A stretch of 64,000 nt of DNA from Pseudaeromonas sharmana (GTDB taxonomy: Bacteria; Pseudomonadota; Gammaproteobacteria; Enterobacterales; Aeromonadaceae), in NCBI RefSeq assembly GCF_042649925.1, contig NZ_JBHSAF010000001.1, positions 620,001-684,000 of the forward strand, given 5' to 3'. The notes beneath the pieces are model-generated. The model was given only the letters and a program-made list of their open reading frames with translations, was not told where the DNA came from and searched no databases. Positions 33,845-44,180 of this stretch are shown here, piece by piece. Every line of letters begins with the position of its first letter. Within the stretch, counting starts at the first letter, position 1. Position numbers and translations under genes: made by a program.

Positions 33845-34987
33845 TCAGGCAAAGGGATCGGCATTCGGATCGCCAAGGGGATCCAGGCTCCAACCGGCAG
33901 AGTCGGTGCTTTGCTTGAGCTGCCCCCCTTCATTGAACAACTTGATGCGTAATTTGAGGTTGTTGGCCGAATCGGCATTTTTCAGCGCCTCTTCCTCGCT
34001 GATCACCCCTTCAGTAGCCAGTTCAAACAACGAATTATCAAACGTCTTCATCCCCAACGCGGCGGATTTTTCCATGATTTCCTTGATGGAACCAAACTCG
34101 CCCCGCTTGATCAGATCGCGGATGGTGTGAGTGCCGAGCAGCACCTCGATTGCGGCGCGGCGTTTGCCATCCACTGTCTTGACTAGGCGCTGCGAGACAA
34201 AAGCTTTAAGGTTGTTGCCCAAATCATTCAGCAACTGCGGGCGCCGCTCCTCCGGGAAGAAGTTGATGATGCGGTCCAGTGCCTGGTTGGCATTGTTGGC
34301 GTGCAACGTCGAGATCGCCAGGTGCCCGGTTTCGGAGAAGGCCAGGGCATGCTCCATGGTCTCGCGGTCGCGAATTTCGCCGATCAGGATGACGTCCGGT
34401 GCCTGACGCAGCGTGTTCTTCAGTGCGGCGTGGAAGCTGCGGGTATCAACACCGACCTCACGCTGGTTGATGATGCTTTTCTTGTGGCTATGAACGTATT
34501 CGATGGGATCTTCTATCGTGATGATATGGCCGCTGGTGTTACGATTGCGATGATCGATCAATGCCGCCAGCGATGTCGACTTACCCGAACCGGTACCGCC
34601 AACGAACAGCACCAGACCACGTTTTTCCATGATCACATCCAGCAGGACTGGCGGCAGGAACAGGTCTTCAAACCGGGGAATATCCAGCTTGATATTCCGG
34701 GCAACAATCGAGACTTCATTGCGCTGTTTGAAGATATTGACGCGAAAACGACCGACTTTGGGCAGGGATAAGGCCAGGTTCATTTCCAGATCCTTGTCAA
34801 AGGCCTGCCGCTGTTCCTCATCCATGATGCGATGGGCTATCTGCGCGACATCGCCGGGTTGCAGCGGAGTATCGGTCAGTGTCTTGAGTACGCCTTGAAA
34901 TTTGGCACAAGGGGGGGCATTGGTCGCCAGGTACAGGTCGGATCCGTCCTGACGAGCCAGGATTTCCAACATTTGCTCGAGTTCCAT
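33845..34987 (-). CDS. pilU: Type IV pilus retraction ATPase PilU
   Basis: A 380-residue hexameric ATPase of the PilT/PilU group that powers pilus retraction. Walker A is FVGGTGSGKSTSLAALIDHR, the Asp box ITIEDPIEYVH, Walker B ILIGEIRDRETMEHAL and the His box ISTLHANNANQALDRI; the AIRNLIRE-type end is replaced by TIRDLIKRGEFGSIKEIMEK, as in PilU. PilU acts with PilT, whose gene usually precedes it; here pilT is not adjacent and pilU is alone. I chose ATG 34987; an ATG 9 bp upstream lies only 1 nt after AAGGAG. Confidence 0.92.
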   Translation of the reverse strand: MELEQMLEILARQDGSDLYLATNAPPCAKFQGVLKTLTDTPLQPGDVAQIAHRIMDEEQRQAFDKDLEMNLALSLPKVGRFRVNIFKQRNEVSIVARNIKLDIPRFEDLFLPPVLLDVIMEKRGLVLFVGGTGSGKSTSLAALIDHRNRNTSGHIITIEDPIEYVHSHKKSIINQREVGVDTRSFHAALKNTLRQAPDVILIGEIRDRETMEHALAFSETGHLAISTLHANNANQALDRIINFFPEERRPQLLNDLGNNLKAFVSQRLVKTVDGKRRAAIEVLLGTHTIRDLIKRGEFGSIKEIMEKSAALGMKTFDNSLFELATEGVISEEEALKNADSANNLKLRIKLFNEGGQLKQSTDSAGWSLDPLGDPNADPFA

Positions 34988-35125
34988 GTGCTGCATGCTC
35001 CTTGGTTGTTTTATTCAAGCCTAGCAGTCAAGAACAGGTTAACGCTGTGGCTCGCTAAGATGGGCAGGGGCTCATGATAAGCAGGCTTCAGCCTGTGCCG
35101 GTTGGGGAATGTGAAAATATCAGAA

Positions 35126-35482
35126 TCAGCTCGCAAAGATTTTTTCGCGGAAGATGAAAAAAACCGCACCCAGAATGCACAGACCCGCCCACAGATAATC
35201 GAGCTTGATCTGCTCCTTGAGGTAAAACACCGAGAACGGCACAAACACCGTCAAGGCGATAACCTCCTGCAGGATCTTCAATTGGCCGACACTCAGTGTC
35301 GTGTGCCCGATGCGGTTGGCCGGAACCTGAATCAGGTATTCAAACAGCGCGATACCCCATGACAGCAAGGCCGCGATAATCCAGGGTTTATGGCTCATCT
35401 CCTTGAGGTGGGCGTACCAGGCAAAGGTCATAAAAACGTTGCTGAGCAGCAACAGCAGCGAACTGGTCAATATCGGATTCAT
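35126..35482 (-). CDS. DMT family protein (DUF486)
   Basis: A 118-residue membrane protein with four helices. MNPILTSSLLLLLSNVFMTFAWY, KPWIIAALLSWGIALFEYLIQVPANRIG and LSVGQLKILQEVITL-like residues, then FSVFYLKEQIKLDYLWAG, are typical of DUF486, a half-size EamA relative whose members may dimerise. Function is unknown. AGGAG precedes ATG 35482, so the 23-codon extension upstream is not used. It diverges from btuC over 110 bp. Confidence 0.88.
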   Translation of the reverse strand: MNPILTSSLLLLLSNVFMTFAWYAHLKEMSHKPWIIAALLSWGIALFEYLIQVPANRIGHTTLSVGQLKILQEVIALTVFVPFSVFYLKEQIKLDYLWAGLCILGAVFFIFREKIFAS

Positions 35483-35592
35483 GATAGTGCTCCTGAGACA
35501 ACGCTGGCGGCCAAGAAGGGCGGGCTGGGGCAGCGCCTGCGCGGCCAGCATGCTAACATGCGCGCTTGTGGTTGATAACAGCAGGCCGGACC

Positions 35593-36585
35593 GTGACCGT
35601 TATTTTTTCACCCGCGATGAGCGCCCGTTTATGGATAGCCCTGTTAGTGGTGCTGTTGGCGTTGTCGTTGCTGCTGACATTGTGCCAGGGACCGGTCGAA
35701 CTGGACTGGCCGTGGGCACAGAATGCATTTGAACGCCAGGTGCTGTGGGATCTGCGTTGGCCCAGAGCCTGTCTGGCGATGTTGCTTGGGGCTGGATTGG
35801 CTGCCAGCGGCTGCGTATTACAAACATTGATGCAAAATTCGCTGGCCGAGCCCGGATTGTTGGGTATATCCAGCGGGGCTTCCTTACTGGCGGTCGCAAC
35901 CTTGGTTCTTAGCCGGGTGCTGGGAATCAGCTTGCCAAGCTGGGGACTCTCGCTGGCGGCCTTTAGTGGAGCCATCCTGATGACGGTATTGTTGCTTGCG
36001 CTGGTGCGCCGGCAACGGCTAGACATCTCGCGCCTGCTGCTGCTGGGGGTGGCCTTGGGGATCTGTGCCAGTGCCGCGACGACCTGGTTGCTATTTATGG
36101 CCAATGACGGAACCCTGCGGGAAATCCTGTTCTGGATGATGGGTAGCCTGGCATATGGGCAGAGTCGGCCCGTCTTGTGGTGGCTGCCTTACCTGCTGGT
36201 ATTGGGGTGGCTGATGTGGCGTCGTGACTGGCTTGCCCGACTGCAACTGGGTGAGCAACATGCGCTTTTGATGGGACTGGATCCTGCTCGGGTGCGTTGG
36301 CAATTGATCCTGGCTGTGGCTTTCCTGACTGGCATGGCCGTGGCGTTGGCAGGGGCTATCGGTTTCATTGGTTTACTCTTGCCGCACCTGATGCGATTGC
36401 TAACCCGGCGCGGTGTGGCGACTGTTCTGCCGGTTGCAACACTGGGGGGGGCCATTGCTCTGCTCTGGGCCGACTGGCTGGCACGGATGCTGCCCCAGGC
36501 TGGCGAGTTACCGGTTGGTATTGTCACCGCCACTCTGGGCGCTCCTGCGCTGGTGATGCTGTTATTGCGGAGGCAGTATGATTGA
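35593..36585 (+). CDS. btuC: FecCD-type ABC permease, BtuC-like
   Basis: A 330-residue permease with about ten membrane helices. DLRWPRACLAMLLGAGLAASG, LQTLMQNSLAEPGLLGISSGA, WMMGSLAYGQSRPVLW and GAIGFIGLLLPHLMRLL (cytoplasmic coupling loop) are characteristic of the BtuC/FecCD family. The closest reading is the vitamin B12 permease, but a siderophore or heme role cannot be excluded, since no binding protein or TonB receptor gene is adjacent. No cobalamin riboswitch was seen upstream. The start is uncertain: GTG 35593 has only GGA nearby, and ATG 35617 lacks a ribosome site. It overlaps the ATPase gene by 8 bp. Confidence 0.82.
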   Translation: MTVIFSPAMSARLWIALLVVLLALSLLLTLCQGPVELDWPWAQNAFERQVLWDLRWPRACLAMLLGAGLAASGCVLQTLMQNSLAEPGLLGISSGASLLAVATLVLSRVLGISLPSWGLSLAAFSGAILMTVLLLALVRRQRLDISRLLLLGVALGICASAATTWLLFMANDGTLREILFWMMGSLAYGQSRPVLWWLPYLLVLGWLMWRRDWLARLQLGEQHALLMGLDPARVRWQLILAVAFLTGMAVALAGAIGFIGLLLPHLMRLLTRRGVATVLPVATLGGAIALLWADWLARMLPQAGELPVGIVTATLGAPALVMLLLRRQYD

Positions 36586-37328
36586 GCTGGATGGCCTGGA
36601 AGTCGCTCATCGCCTGGCGCCGTTGTCGCTGCGCTGGGAGCAGCCGGCTCTGGTGGCGCTAATTGGGCCGAACGGTAGTGGCAAATCAACATTGCTGCAT
36701 GCTGCCGGTGGGGTGTTGCCAGCGCGGGGAAAGGTTCTGATTGAGTCGACAGATTTGCTGGCACTGGATGTCCGGGCGGCGGCGCATATTCGAGCCATGC
36801 TGCCACAGCGTTTGCCACATCTGATCTCGATGCCAACTCAGGAGGTCGTGCGTTTGGGATTATGCGTCCATGGCGCGTCTGAGTCGGCAGCCTTGCCGGT
36901 TTGGCAGCACCTGATGGCGCGATTGGAGCTGACCCCCTTGCTGGCGCGTGATTTCACGCTGCTTTCCGGGGGCGAGCAACAACGTGTGCTGATTGCCAAA
37001 ACAATGTTGCAGATATGGCCGACGCTAAACCCTGCGGCGCGTTTGCTGTTACTCGACGAACCACTGGCCGGGTTGGATTGGCACCACCAGTTACAGGTCC
37101 TGGCGTTACTGCGGGAGCTGGTTGAGGCGGGCATCCATGTCATCTGTGCACTGCATGACTTCAATCTTGCGCTTGGACACGCGGATGCGCTGGTTTGTCT
37201 GCAACACGGGACGCTGGTGCGCGCCGGGGCGATGACACAACTGGATGGTACTCTGCTTGCAGACGTGTTCAAGGTTCAGACACGCAAGTTGCAGGCCGAT
37301 GGCCTGCAACTGTACTTGCCGATAGGTA

Positions 37329-37339
<11 letters not shown>
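36578..37339 (+). CDS. btuD: ABC transporter ATP-binding protein, BtuD-like
   Basis: A 253-residue ATPase partner of the preceding permease. Walker A is LIGPNGSGKSTLLHAAGG, the Q-loop lies in AMLPQRLPHLISMP, the signature is LLSGGEQQRVLIAK, Walker B LLLLDEPLAGLDWHH and the switch His ICALHDFN. Its order after btuC and the short length match BtuD (249). It overlaps btuC by 8 bp, indicating translational coupling. Its 3' end overlaps the convergent aroH by 11 bp. Confidence 0.87.
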
Positions 37340-38393
<1,054 letters not shown>

Positions 38394-38539
38394 TCCAGCA
38401 TTCCCAGATACGGATTTCGTGCGTCCGTTTAATGTGGCCTTTACCTTAAATCAAAAAAAACACCAAAGAAAGGCAGTGCCTGTTCTGTCGGCGCAAGGGC
38501 TTTGGTAGCATTTGCACCTTATTGATGGGGGAATGCAGA

Positions 38540-38920
38540 TTGGCTAAACCAGGTAATACCGGCTTGTACCGGATTTTCAAGGCGACTGGCTACAGTGCTA
38601 TGGGGTTGCGCTCGGCATGGCGGCATGAGGCGGCATTTCGGCAGGAGCTGATGCTGATGATTATCCTGACACCGCTGGCGTTTTGGCTGGGGGAGGGGGT
38701 GACGCAGACGTTGCTACTGTTGTTGGTGGCGTGGCTGGTGGTGATTGTGGAGATCATGAACTCTGCGATTGAAGCGGTGGTTGACCGTATTGGTTCCGAG
38801 CACCATGAGTTGTCCGGTCGCGCCAAAGATTTGGGTTCAGCCGCTGTGATGTTGAGTTTAGGGCTGACATCGGTCACCTGGATTGCGGTAATTGGCCAAA
38901 ATCTGTTGGGATGGTGGTAG
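38540..38920 (+). CDS. dgkA: Diacylglycerol kinase
   Basis: A 126-residue inner-membrane enzyme recycling diacylglycerol to phosphatidate. After KPGNTGLYRIFKATGYS come RHEAAFRQELMLM (catalytic face), then three membrane helices with the active VEIMNSAIEAVVDRIGSE and HHELSGRAKDLGSAAV, as in E. coli DgkA (122). The start is most likely TTG 38540 (MAKPG...), with GGGGGAA 5 nt upstream and alignment with the E. coli start; an ATG at 38525 overlaps that ribosome site. Confidence 0.94.
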   Translation: MAKPGNTGLYRIFKATGYSAMGLRSAWRHEAAFRQELMLMIILTPLAFWLGEGVTQTLLLLLVAWLVVIVEIMNSAIEAVVDRIGSEHHELSGRAKDLGSAAVMLSLGLTSVTWIAVIGQNLLGWW

Positions 38921-39044
38921 ATGCGGTCATAGGGCCAGCATTGAAACCGGATCAATCCTTCGGCTCAGCTTACTTATAACGGCCTGTTAGCGCGACATTA
39001 GTCACTGTTTAAAAATTGGCATATCGTTTTTCCCGAAACCCCGA

Positions 39045-39072
39045 TTGACATATGAGGTCAGCCGCTTACAAT
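39045..39072 (+). promoter_or_regulatory. Sigma-70 promoter of the cold-shock gene
   Basis: TTGACA (39045-39050, consensus), 16-bp spacer, TACAAT (39067-39072). A transcript from about 39079 gives a leader of about 139 nt, a length expected for cold-shock genes, whose leaders fold in a temperature-dependent way. The DNA 38921-39044 holds no other feature that I can support. Confidence 0.75.
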
Positions 39073-39217
39073 GCAAGCAGCTTGAAAGTGTGCCGCTGCT
39101 TATTTGTTCGACCATGGCTTCCTTGCGGGACGTCTTAGTTGTTACGTAAGTCAACACCTCTCAGCTGTTACCGCCTGATTACAGGCACAGTTATATATGT
39201 TACTTAGGAAATTGATT

Positions 39218-39430
39218 ATGTCTGACGTCCGCACTGGCAAGGTAAAATGGTTCAACGAGACCAAGGGTTTCGGCTTCATCGAGCAGGACCAAGGCCCGGA
39301 TGTGTTCGTACACTTCAGAGCAATTAACTCTCAAGGTTTCAAGACCCTGGCTGAAGGCCAACGCGTTCAGTTCAGCGTGACCCAAGGTCAAAAGGGCCCG
39401 CAGGCTGAAAACGTCACCGTTATCGCCTAA
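39218..39430 (+). CDS. Cold-shock domain protein (CspA family)
   Basis: A 70-residue single cold-shock domain. GKVKWFNETKGFGFIEQD (RNP1, KGFGFI) and DVFVHFRAINSQGFKTLAEG (RNP2, VFVHF) bind single-stranded RNA or DNA, and FSVTQGQKGPQAENVTV completes the barrel. Start ATG 39218 has AGGA upstream; an in-frame ATG at 39197 is not preceded by one. A consensus promoter and long leader suggest strong, temperature-linked expression. I do not assign CspA, CspC or CspD. Confidence 0.94.
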   Translation: MSDVRTGKVKWFNETKGFGFIEQDQGPDVFVHFRAINSQGFKTLAEGQRVQFSVTQGQKGPQAENVTVIA

Positions 39431-39437
39431 TTGCGGG

Positions 39438-39498
39438 CAACCGTGTTGACACGGTTGTGACAGAAAAAAGCGCCTTCCGGGGCGCTTTTGTTTTTTTA
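39438..39498 (+). terminator. Double hairpin terminator of the cold-shock gene
   Basis: First hairpin CAACCGTG/CACGGTTG around TTGA (39438-39457). The second, AAAAGCGCC/GGCGCTTTT (39466-39489), runs into GTTTTTTT. Confidence 0.88.
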
Positions 39499-39590
39499 GA
39501 TTTGACTAATTTCCGCTCAAAAAATACCCATCGCCAACATTTTTTTCACAAGCTATAATGCCGCCCCTTTGAGTTTTGCTTTGAGTCGCT

Positions 39591-41834
39591 ATGCAACAGC
39601 CTGACGTTACCTTGTTCTCCTATCCGAAGTATTGGGCCGAGTGTCTCGGTCCGGCGCCGTTTCTGCCCATGTCGCGTGATGAGATGGATCAGCTTGGCTG
39701 GGATAGCTGTGACATTGTCATCATCAGTGGTGACGCCTATGTCGACCATCCGAGCTTTGGCATGGCGGTTATCGGTCGTTTTCTTGAGGCGCAGGGTTTT
39801 CGCGTCGGCATCATTGCCCAGCCGGACTGGAACAGCAAAGAGCCATTTATGGCGCTCGGTAAACCCAATCTGTTTTTTGGTGTTTCTGCCGGCAACATGG
39901 ACTCGATGATTAACCGCTATACGGCTGACAAAAAGCTCCGGCATGATGACGCCTATACCCCAGGCAATGTCGGCGGTAAACGTCCTGATCGGGCTGTGCT
40001 GGTCTATAGCCAGCGTTGCAAGGAAGCTTATAAGGACGTGCCTGTCGTGGTGGGTGGCATAGAGGCGTCACTGCGCCGTATCGCCCACTATGATTATTGG
40101 TCGGAAACGATTCGTCGTTCCGTACTGTTTGACTCCAAAGCGGATATCCTGGTCTACGGTAATGCCGAGCGACCGATTGCCGAGATCGCTCATCGCTTGT
40201 CTCGGGGTGAACGTATCGACCAGATGCAAGGTATTCGCGGTACCGCTGTGTTGCGGCGCGAGGCGTTGCCTGGTTGGCGAGGGGTCGACTCAACGCGCCT
40301 GGATAAACTCGGCAAGATAGACCCGATTCCCAACCCGTATATGGAAGATGCGCCCTGTGCCAGCACAAGCGCGCCTCAGCCAGAGACCGAAGCCAAGCCA
40401 ATTTTGGTTCAGCCTGCCAAGCCCAGACCATGGGAACAAACTTATGTCCTGTTACCATCTTATGAGAAGGTGAAAGCAGATAAGGTTCTGTATGCCCATG
40501 CCTCGCGGGTATTGCACCATGAGACCAACCCGGGGTGTGCCCGTGCGTTGATGCAAAAACATGGTGATCGCTATGTATGGGTGAATCCACCTGCTTATCC
40601 GTTGTCGACAGATGAGATGGATATGGTTTTTGCGCTGCCTTATCAGCGGATACCCCATCCGGCATACGGTCAGCAGAAGATCCCGGCTTATGACATGATC
40701 AAAACCTCGGTCAACATCATGCGTGGCTGCTTCGGCGGTTGCACCTTCTGTTCCATTACCGAACACGAAGGCCGCATCATTCAAAGCCGTTCTGAAGAAT
40801 CGATACTCAATGAAGTGGAAGCCATCCGGGATAAGGTCCCTGGATTTACTGGCGTGATTTCTGATCTCGGTGGGCCCACCGCCAACATGTACATGTTGCG
40901 CTGCAAGAGTCCGAAGGCTGAAGAGAGCTGCCGGCGCGCCTCCTGTGTCTATCCCAGCATCTGTCCGCACATGGATACCGATCATACGCCGACCATCAAT
41001 CTGTATCGCAAGGCGCGGCAGATTAAAGGCATCAAGAAAATCTTGATTGCATCCGGTGTCCGTTATGACCTGGCGGTAGAGGATCCTCGCTATGTTCGCG
41101 AACTGGTGATGCATCATGTCGGTGGCTACCTGAAGATTGCACCAGAGCATACAGAAGAGGGCCCGCTGTCCAAGATGATGAAACCGGGGATGGGCAGCTA
41201 TTACCGTTTCAAGGAGTTGTTTGACAAGTACTCCAAGGAAGCGGGAAAAGAGCAGTACCTGATTCCTTATTTCATCTCGGCGCATCCAGGGACGCGCGAC
41301 GAAGACATGATCAATCTGGCGTTGTGGCTTAAGAGCAATAATTTCCGCCTCGACCAGGTGCAGAATTTTTATCCGTCCCCGCTGGCCACGGCCACCACCA
41401 TGTATTATTCGGAAGTCGATCCGTTACATAAGGTGACGTATAAATCGGATTCGGTATTTGTCGTCAAAGGCGAACGTCGCCGCCGTCTGCACAAGGCCAT
41501 CTTGCGTTACCACGATGCAGCCGGGTGGCCCATGATCCGCGAGGCGCTTCAGGAGATGGGGATGGCGCATTTGATTGGCAGCGGTCCTCAGTATCTGATT
41601 CCACCTGAGTCACAGAGCCGCAATCGTGCGCCGAAGAAAGGCCAGCCGGCCCTGACCAGGCACACGGATATTGCGCATCAGCGCAACCATGGTGCGCCGA
41701 AGGCCAAACCAGCCCACGCTTCGGCTCGGCGTGAGGCGCCCCAGGGTAATGGCAAAAGTCCGTCCAGGCCAGCGTCTCACCAGGGACGGGGACAGCCGAA
41801 TACGGCAAAAGCCTCTCGCCAGAAGTCGCGCTAG
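39591..41834 (+). CDS. ygiQ: YgiQ family radical SAM protein
   Basis: A 747-residue protein of the UPF0313 family. An N-terminal cobalamin-binding-like domain (PFLPMSRDEMDQLGWDSCD, GDAYVDHPSFGMAV) precedes the radical-SAM core, whose 4Fe-4S motif is C380-F-G-G-C384-T-F-C387 in MRGCFGGCTFCSITEHEG. The region RCKSPKAEESCRRASC and the final basic tail, rich in Ala, Lys, Arg and Gln, are also typical. The alignment with E. coli YgiQ is close throughout. The reaction is unknown. A weak ribosome site precedes ATG 39591. A terminator follows. Confidence 0.94.
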   Translation: MQQPDVTLFSYPKYWAECLGPAPFLPMSRDEMDQLGWDSCDIVIISGDAYVDHPSFGMAVIGRFLEAQGFRVGIIAQPDWNSKEPFMALGKPNLFFGVSAGNMDSMINRYTADKKLRHDDAYTPGNVGGKRPDRAVLVYSQRCKEAYKDVPVVVGGIEASLRRIAHYDYWSETIRRSVLFDSKADILVYGNAERPIAEIAHRLSRGERIDQMQGIRGTAVLRREALPGWRGVDSTRLDKLGKIDPIPNPYMEDAPCASTSAPQPETEAKPILVQPAKPRPWEQTYVLLPSYEKVKADKVLYAHASRVLHHETNPGCARALMQKHGDRYVWVNPPAYPLSTDEMDMVFALPYQRIPHPAYGQQKIPAYDMIKTSVNIMRGCFGGCTFCSITEHEGRIIQSRSEESILNEVEAIRDKVPGFTGVISDLGGPTANMYMLRCKSPKAEESCRRASCVYPSICPHMDTDHTPTINLYRKARQIKGIKKILIASGVRYDLAVEDPRYVRELVMHHVGGYLKIAPEHTEEGPLSKMMKPGMGSYYRFKELFDKYSKEAGKEQYLIPYFISAHPGTRDEDMINLALWLKSNNFRLDQVQNFYPSPLATATTMYYSEVDPLHKVTYKSDSVFVVKGERRRRLHKAILRYHDAAGWPMIREALQEMGMAHLIGSGPQYLIPPESQSRNRAPKKGQPALTRHTDIAHQRNHGAPKAKPAHASARREAPQGNGKSPSRPASHQGRGQPNTAKASRQKSR

Positions 41835-41848
41835 ACTCACGCTTCCTT

Positions 41849-41878
41849 GACCCGGCTCTTGCCGGGTCAGTTTTTTAT
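41849..41878 (+). terminator. Terminator of ygiQ
   Basis: GACCCGGC and GCCGGGTC around TCTT, then AGTTTTTTATT. Confidence 0.92.
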
Positions 41879-41910
41879 TGTCATCGTGTGCGTAACCAAG
41901 GAGGGATTCG

Positions 41911-42393
41911 ATGAGAACAGTCTGGTGCGGGCTGCTGAGCGTTCTGATGACTTGTCATGTGTGGGCGGGTGACAGTGCGCTGGAGTTGGCAGATCTGATT
42001 GGCGGCAAGGAGCAATATCAGCGCCAGAGTCATCAGGTGCTGTTAGAGATGATCCGTAAGCAACCGGCAATGGCGCGCTATCAAAGGGTTGTGCAACGAT
42101 GGGCCCAGGAGTATCTGACGTGGGAGCGGATGCGGGCCGAATTGGCGATGACGTATCATGCCCACTTTACCCATCAGGAAATTGAGCAGATGGTGCAGTT
42201 TTTCCGCACCCCGGTTGGCCAGAAGTATGTTCGCTATACGCCGTTGATGCGCGAAGAGATGATCCGCATCGGTCAGCGGTTGGCTCGGGAACAACAACCA
42301 CGCTTGATCATGATGCTGAGAGCGGCAGGCGCCAAGGTGGAGATGCGTCAGCCGGCGAGCAGCGCAACCTCTTCACAATCAAACAGCCAATAA
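41911..42393 (+). CDS. DUF2059 domain secreted protein
   Basis: A 160-residue protein with a signal peptide (MRTVWCGLLSVLMTCHVWA, cleavage after VWA/GD). The mature part is helical, with ALELADLIGGKEQYQRQ, then TYHAHFTHQEIEQMVQFFRTPVGQKYV, the DUF2059 signature where an (A/H)FT..E...m..FY.sp.G pattern recurs. The Ser/Gln-rich tail is disordered. Function is unknown. AAGGAGG precedes the ATG. Its 3' end overlaps the convergent EAL gene by 46 bp. Confidence 0.85.
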   Translation: MRTVWCGLLSVLMTCHVWAGDSALELADLIGGKEQYQRQSHQVLLEMIRKQPAMARYQRVVQRWAQEYLTWERMRAELAMTYHAHFTHQEIEQMVQFFRTPVGQKYVRYTPLMREEMIRIGQRLAREQQPRLIMMLRAAGAKVEMRQPASSATSSQSNSQ

Positions 42394-44084
42394 CTCGCAG
42401 TCTGGTTCTGCTTGGCCCGTTTCTTGGCGACAGTTAGAGCATCAATGAGCTGACTGCGGTTCATATCGCTGTCATCAGACCAGGCAACTACCCCGATGGC
42501 TAACGTCAGCAGTGGAAACAGGCGTTTGTTGCCATCGCGGTCCAATCCCTCGATACCACCTCGCAACCAGTCCGCTTCCCGATAAAACTGTCGCCGTGCT
42601 TGCTGGAATGCGTGCTGCAGTCGCTCCAGTCTACCAGACCAGTCGCTTGCCTTGAGGATAAGAATAAAATCATCACCACCAAGGTGGCCAAGGAAATTGT
42701 GGGGATGCCCTACGTGATGTCGTAATAGATCGGCTAGTTGGCAGATTACCTGATCACCTCTGTCATAACCGCAGACATCGTTATAGGGTTTGAAATGGTT
42801 TAAATCGCAATACACCAGATAAAACGCCTGCTGCTTGTCTATTGCTTGCTCGATAGCCATGTGGATCGGGACGTTACCGGGTAACAACGTTAGCGGATTG
42901 GCATGCTGCGCCATCCGAATTTTATACTCGGTGAGCTGTCGGACCAGCTCGCTGAGATAGCCAAGCCCAAGAAAACGTCCCTGTTCACAGATCAGAAACC
43001 AGCTGTCCATGTCCAGATTGTTTTGCTCCAGTAACTGCTGGCTCACTTGTAATGGGTCCAGGCTGCTTTCGATGAGGATGGGCTCGGGATCCATTAATCG
43101 GCTCACGGGTTGGCGTGAGTAGAGTGCATGGCCAAAGCGCTCGGCAAAACGCGTCAGTAGCTGCTCCCTGCGCAATAGCCCCTGAGCAATGCCTTGTGCG
43201 TCGACCACGGGTATACATTGCAGGTTAAGTTGCGTATTAAATAGTTCCAGTGCCTGCTGGCAAGGTTGGTTGGCGGTCAGGGTGGGAACGGGATGGACGA
43301 ATTGGCGCATTTTTCGAAGATTGCCTTCCCATATCTCGCTGTGCGGTATGGGTGGCATCTCCGGAAGTTCGATAGCGAGGTCGGCAGCCGGACAGGCGAT
43401 GGCAAATCCTTGAACGTGACGCACACCAAGCCCAAGTAAGCATTGCCACTGGCTACGTGTTTCCACGCCTTCTACGATAAATTGACTGCCGGTATCCTGA
43501 GCCAGCCTGATTAGTTGACTGACAAAGCGCTGTCGTTGAGTGCTTTGCTCAATGTCTGTGACAAAACAACGATCGAGTTTGACATAATCCGGCTTCAGCT
43601 CCATCCAGCGCCGTAATCCCGAAAAAGCACTTCCCAAGTCATCCAATGCGACACCGATACCACAATGTTGCAGCTCAGCGACCAGATTGGACAGCGGGAT
43701 CTCCTCCTGACTCTGCTGCTCCGTAATTTCGATCACCAGTCGTTCTGGGGCCAGGTTATAGCGTTGCGTCAGCTGATAAATCGGATTGACCCCGATCTGG
43801 AATAGCACCGAGGGGGACAAATTGACAAATAACCGGCTGCGGCTGGGTGACGCTAATTGCTGGAAGCGGGCCAGCGCCAACTCGAGACAATGCTGCTCCA
43901 GTAACGTCTGTTTTGCCGTTGCGCGGGCGAGGGCAAACAAGGCACCGGCACTGAAATAGGGGGTAAATTGCGGACCTCTCGCCAAGGCTTCATAGCCCAG
44001 GGGGGATGCATGTCCCGCCGAAACAATGGGTTGAAACAGTATTGAGATGTGATTGTCAGCCAGCAACTGCTCAATGGATGTCAT
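42348..44084 (-). CDS. EAL-CBS-GGDEF cyclic di-GMP signalling protein
   Basis: A 578-residue cytoplasmic protein. EAL domain about 10-250: YEALARG (near residue 32), FVNLSPSVLF, VIEITEQ, ALDDLGSAFSGL, YVKLDRCFV and IVEGVETRSQ include the metal and substrate residues of active phosphodiesterases. Two CBS motifs follow (about 262-390: HPVPTLTANQPCQQAL, MDPEPILIESSL), which may bind a nucleotide. The GGDEF domain (about 405-575) has DLNHFKPYNDVCGYDRGDQV but GGDDF at 469-473 instead of GG(D/E)EF, and no RxxD inhibitory site. I infer a phosphodiesterase with a weak or regulatory cyclase half. Confidence 0.9.
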   Translation of the reverse strand: MTSIEQLLADNHISILFQPIVSAGHASPLGYEALARGPQFTPYFSAGALFALARATAKQTLLEQHCLELALARFQQLASPSRSRLFVNLSPSVLFQIGVNPIYQLTQRYNLAPERLVIEITEQQSQEEIPLSNLVAELQHCGIGVALDDLGSAFSGLRRWMELKPDYVKLDRCFVTDIEQSTQRQRFVSQLIRLAQDTGSQFIVEGVETRSQWQCLLGLGVRHVQGFAIACPAADLAIELPEMPPIPHSEIWEGNLRKMRQFVHPVPTLTANQPCQQALELFNTQLNLQCIPVVDAQGIAQGLLRREQLLTRFAERFGHALYSRQPVSRLMDPEPILIESSLDPLQVSQQLLEQNNLDMDSWFLICEQGRFLGLGYLSELVRQLTEYKIRMAQHANPLTLLPGNVPIHMAIEQAIDKQQAFYLVYCDLNHFKPYNDVCGYDRGDQVICQLADLLRHHVGHPHNFLGHLGGDDFILILKASDWSGRLERLQHAFQQARRQFYREADWLRGGIEGLDRDGNKRLFPLLTLAIGVVAWSDDSDMNRSQLIDALTVAKKRAKQNQTASYWLFDCEEVALLAG

Positions 44085-44180
44085 GGCGTCTTTCCGTCCT
44101 AGTCATGTCTGCGCACTATAAGGCGAGCACATGACATGGCCATGACAACCGTTGCAAAAGCGTGTTCGTAGATGACAGCA

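Noticed and set aside
35483..35592. Cobalamin riboswitch expected before btuC.
   Set aside because: The 110-bp divergent gap is too short for one plus a promoter and shows no B12-box-like sequence.
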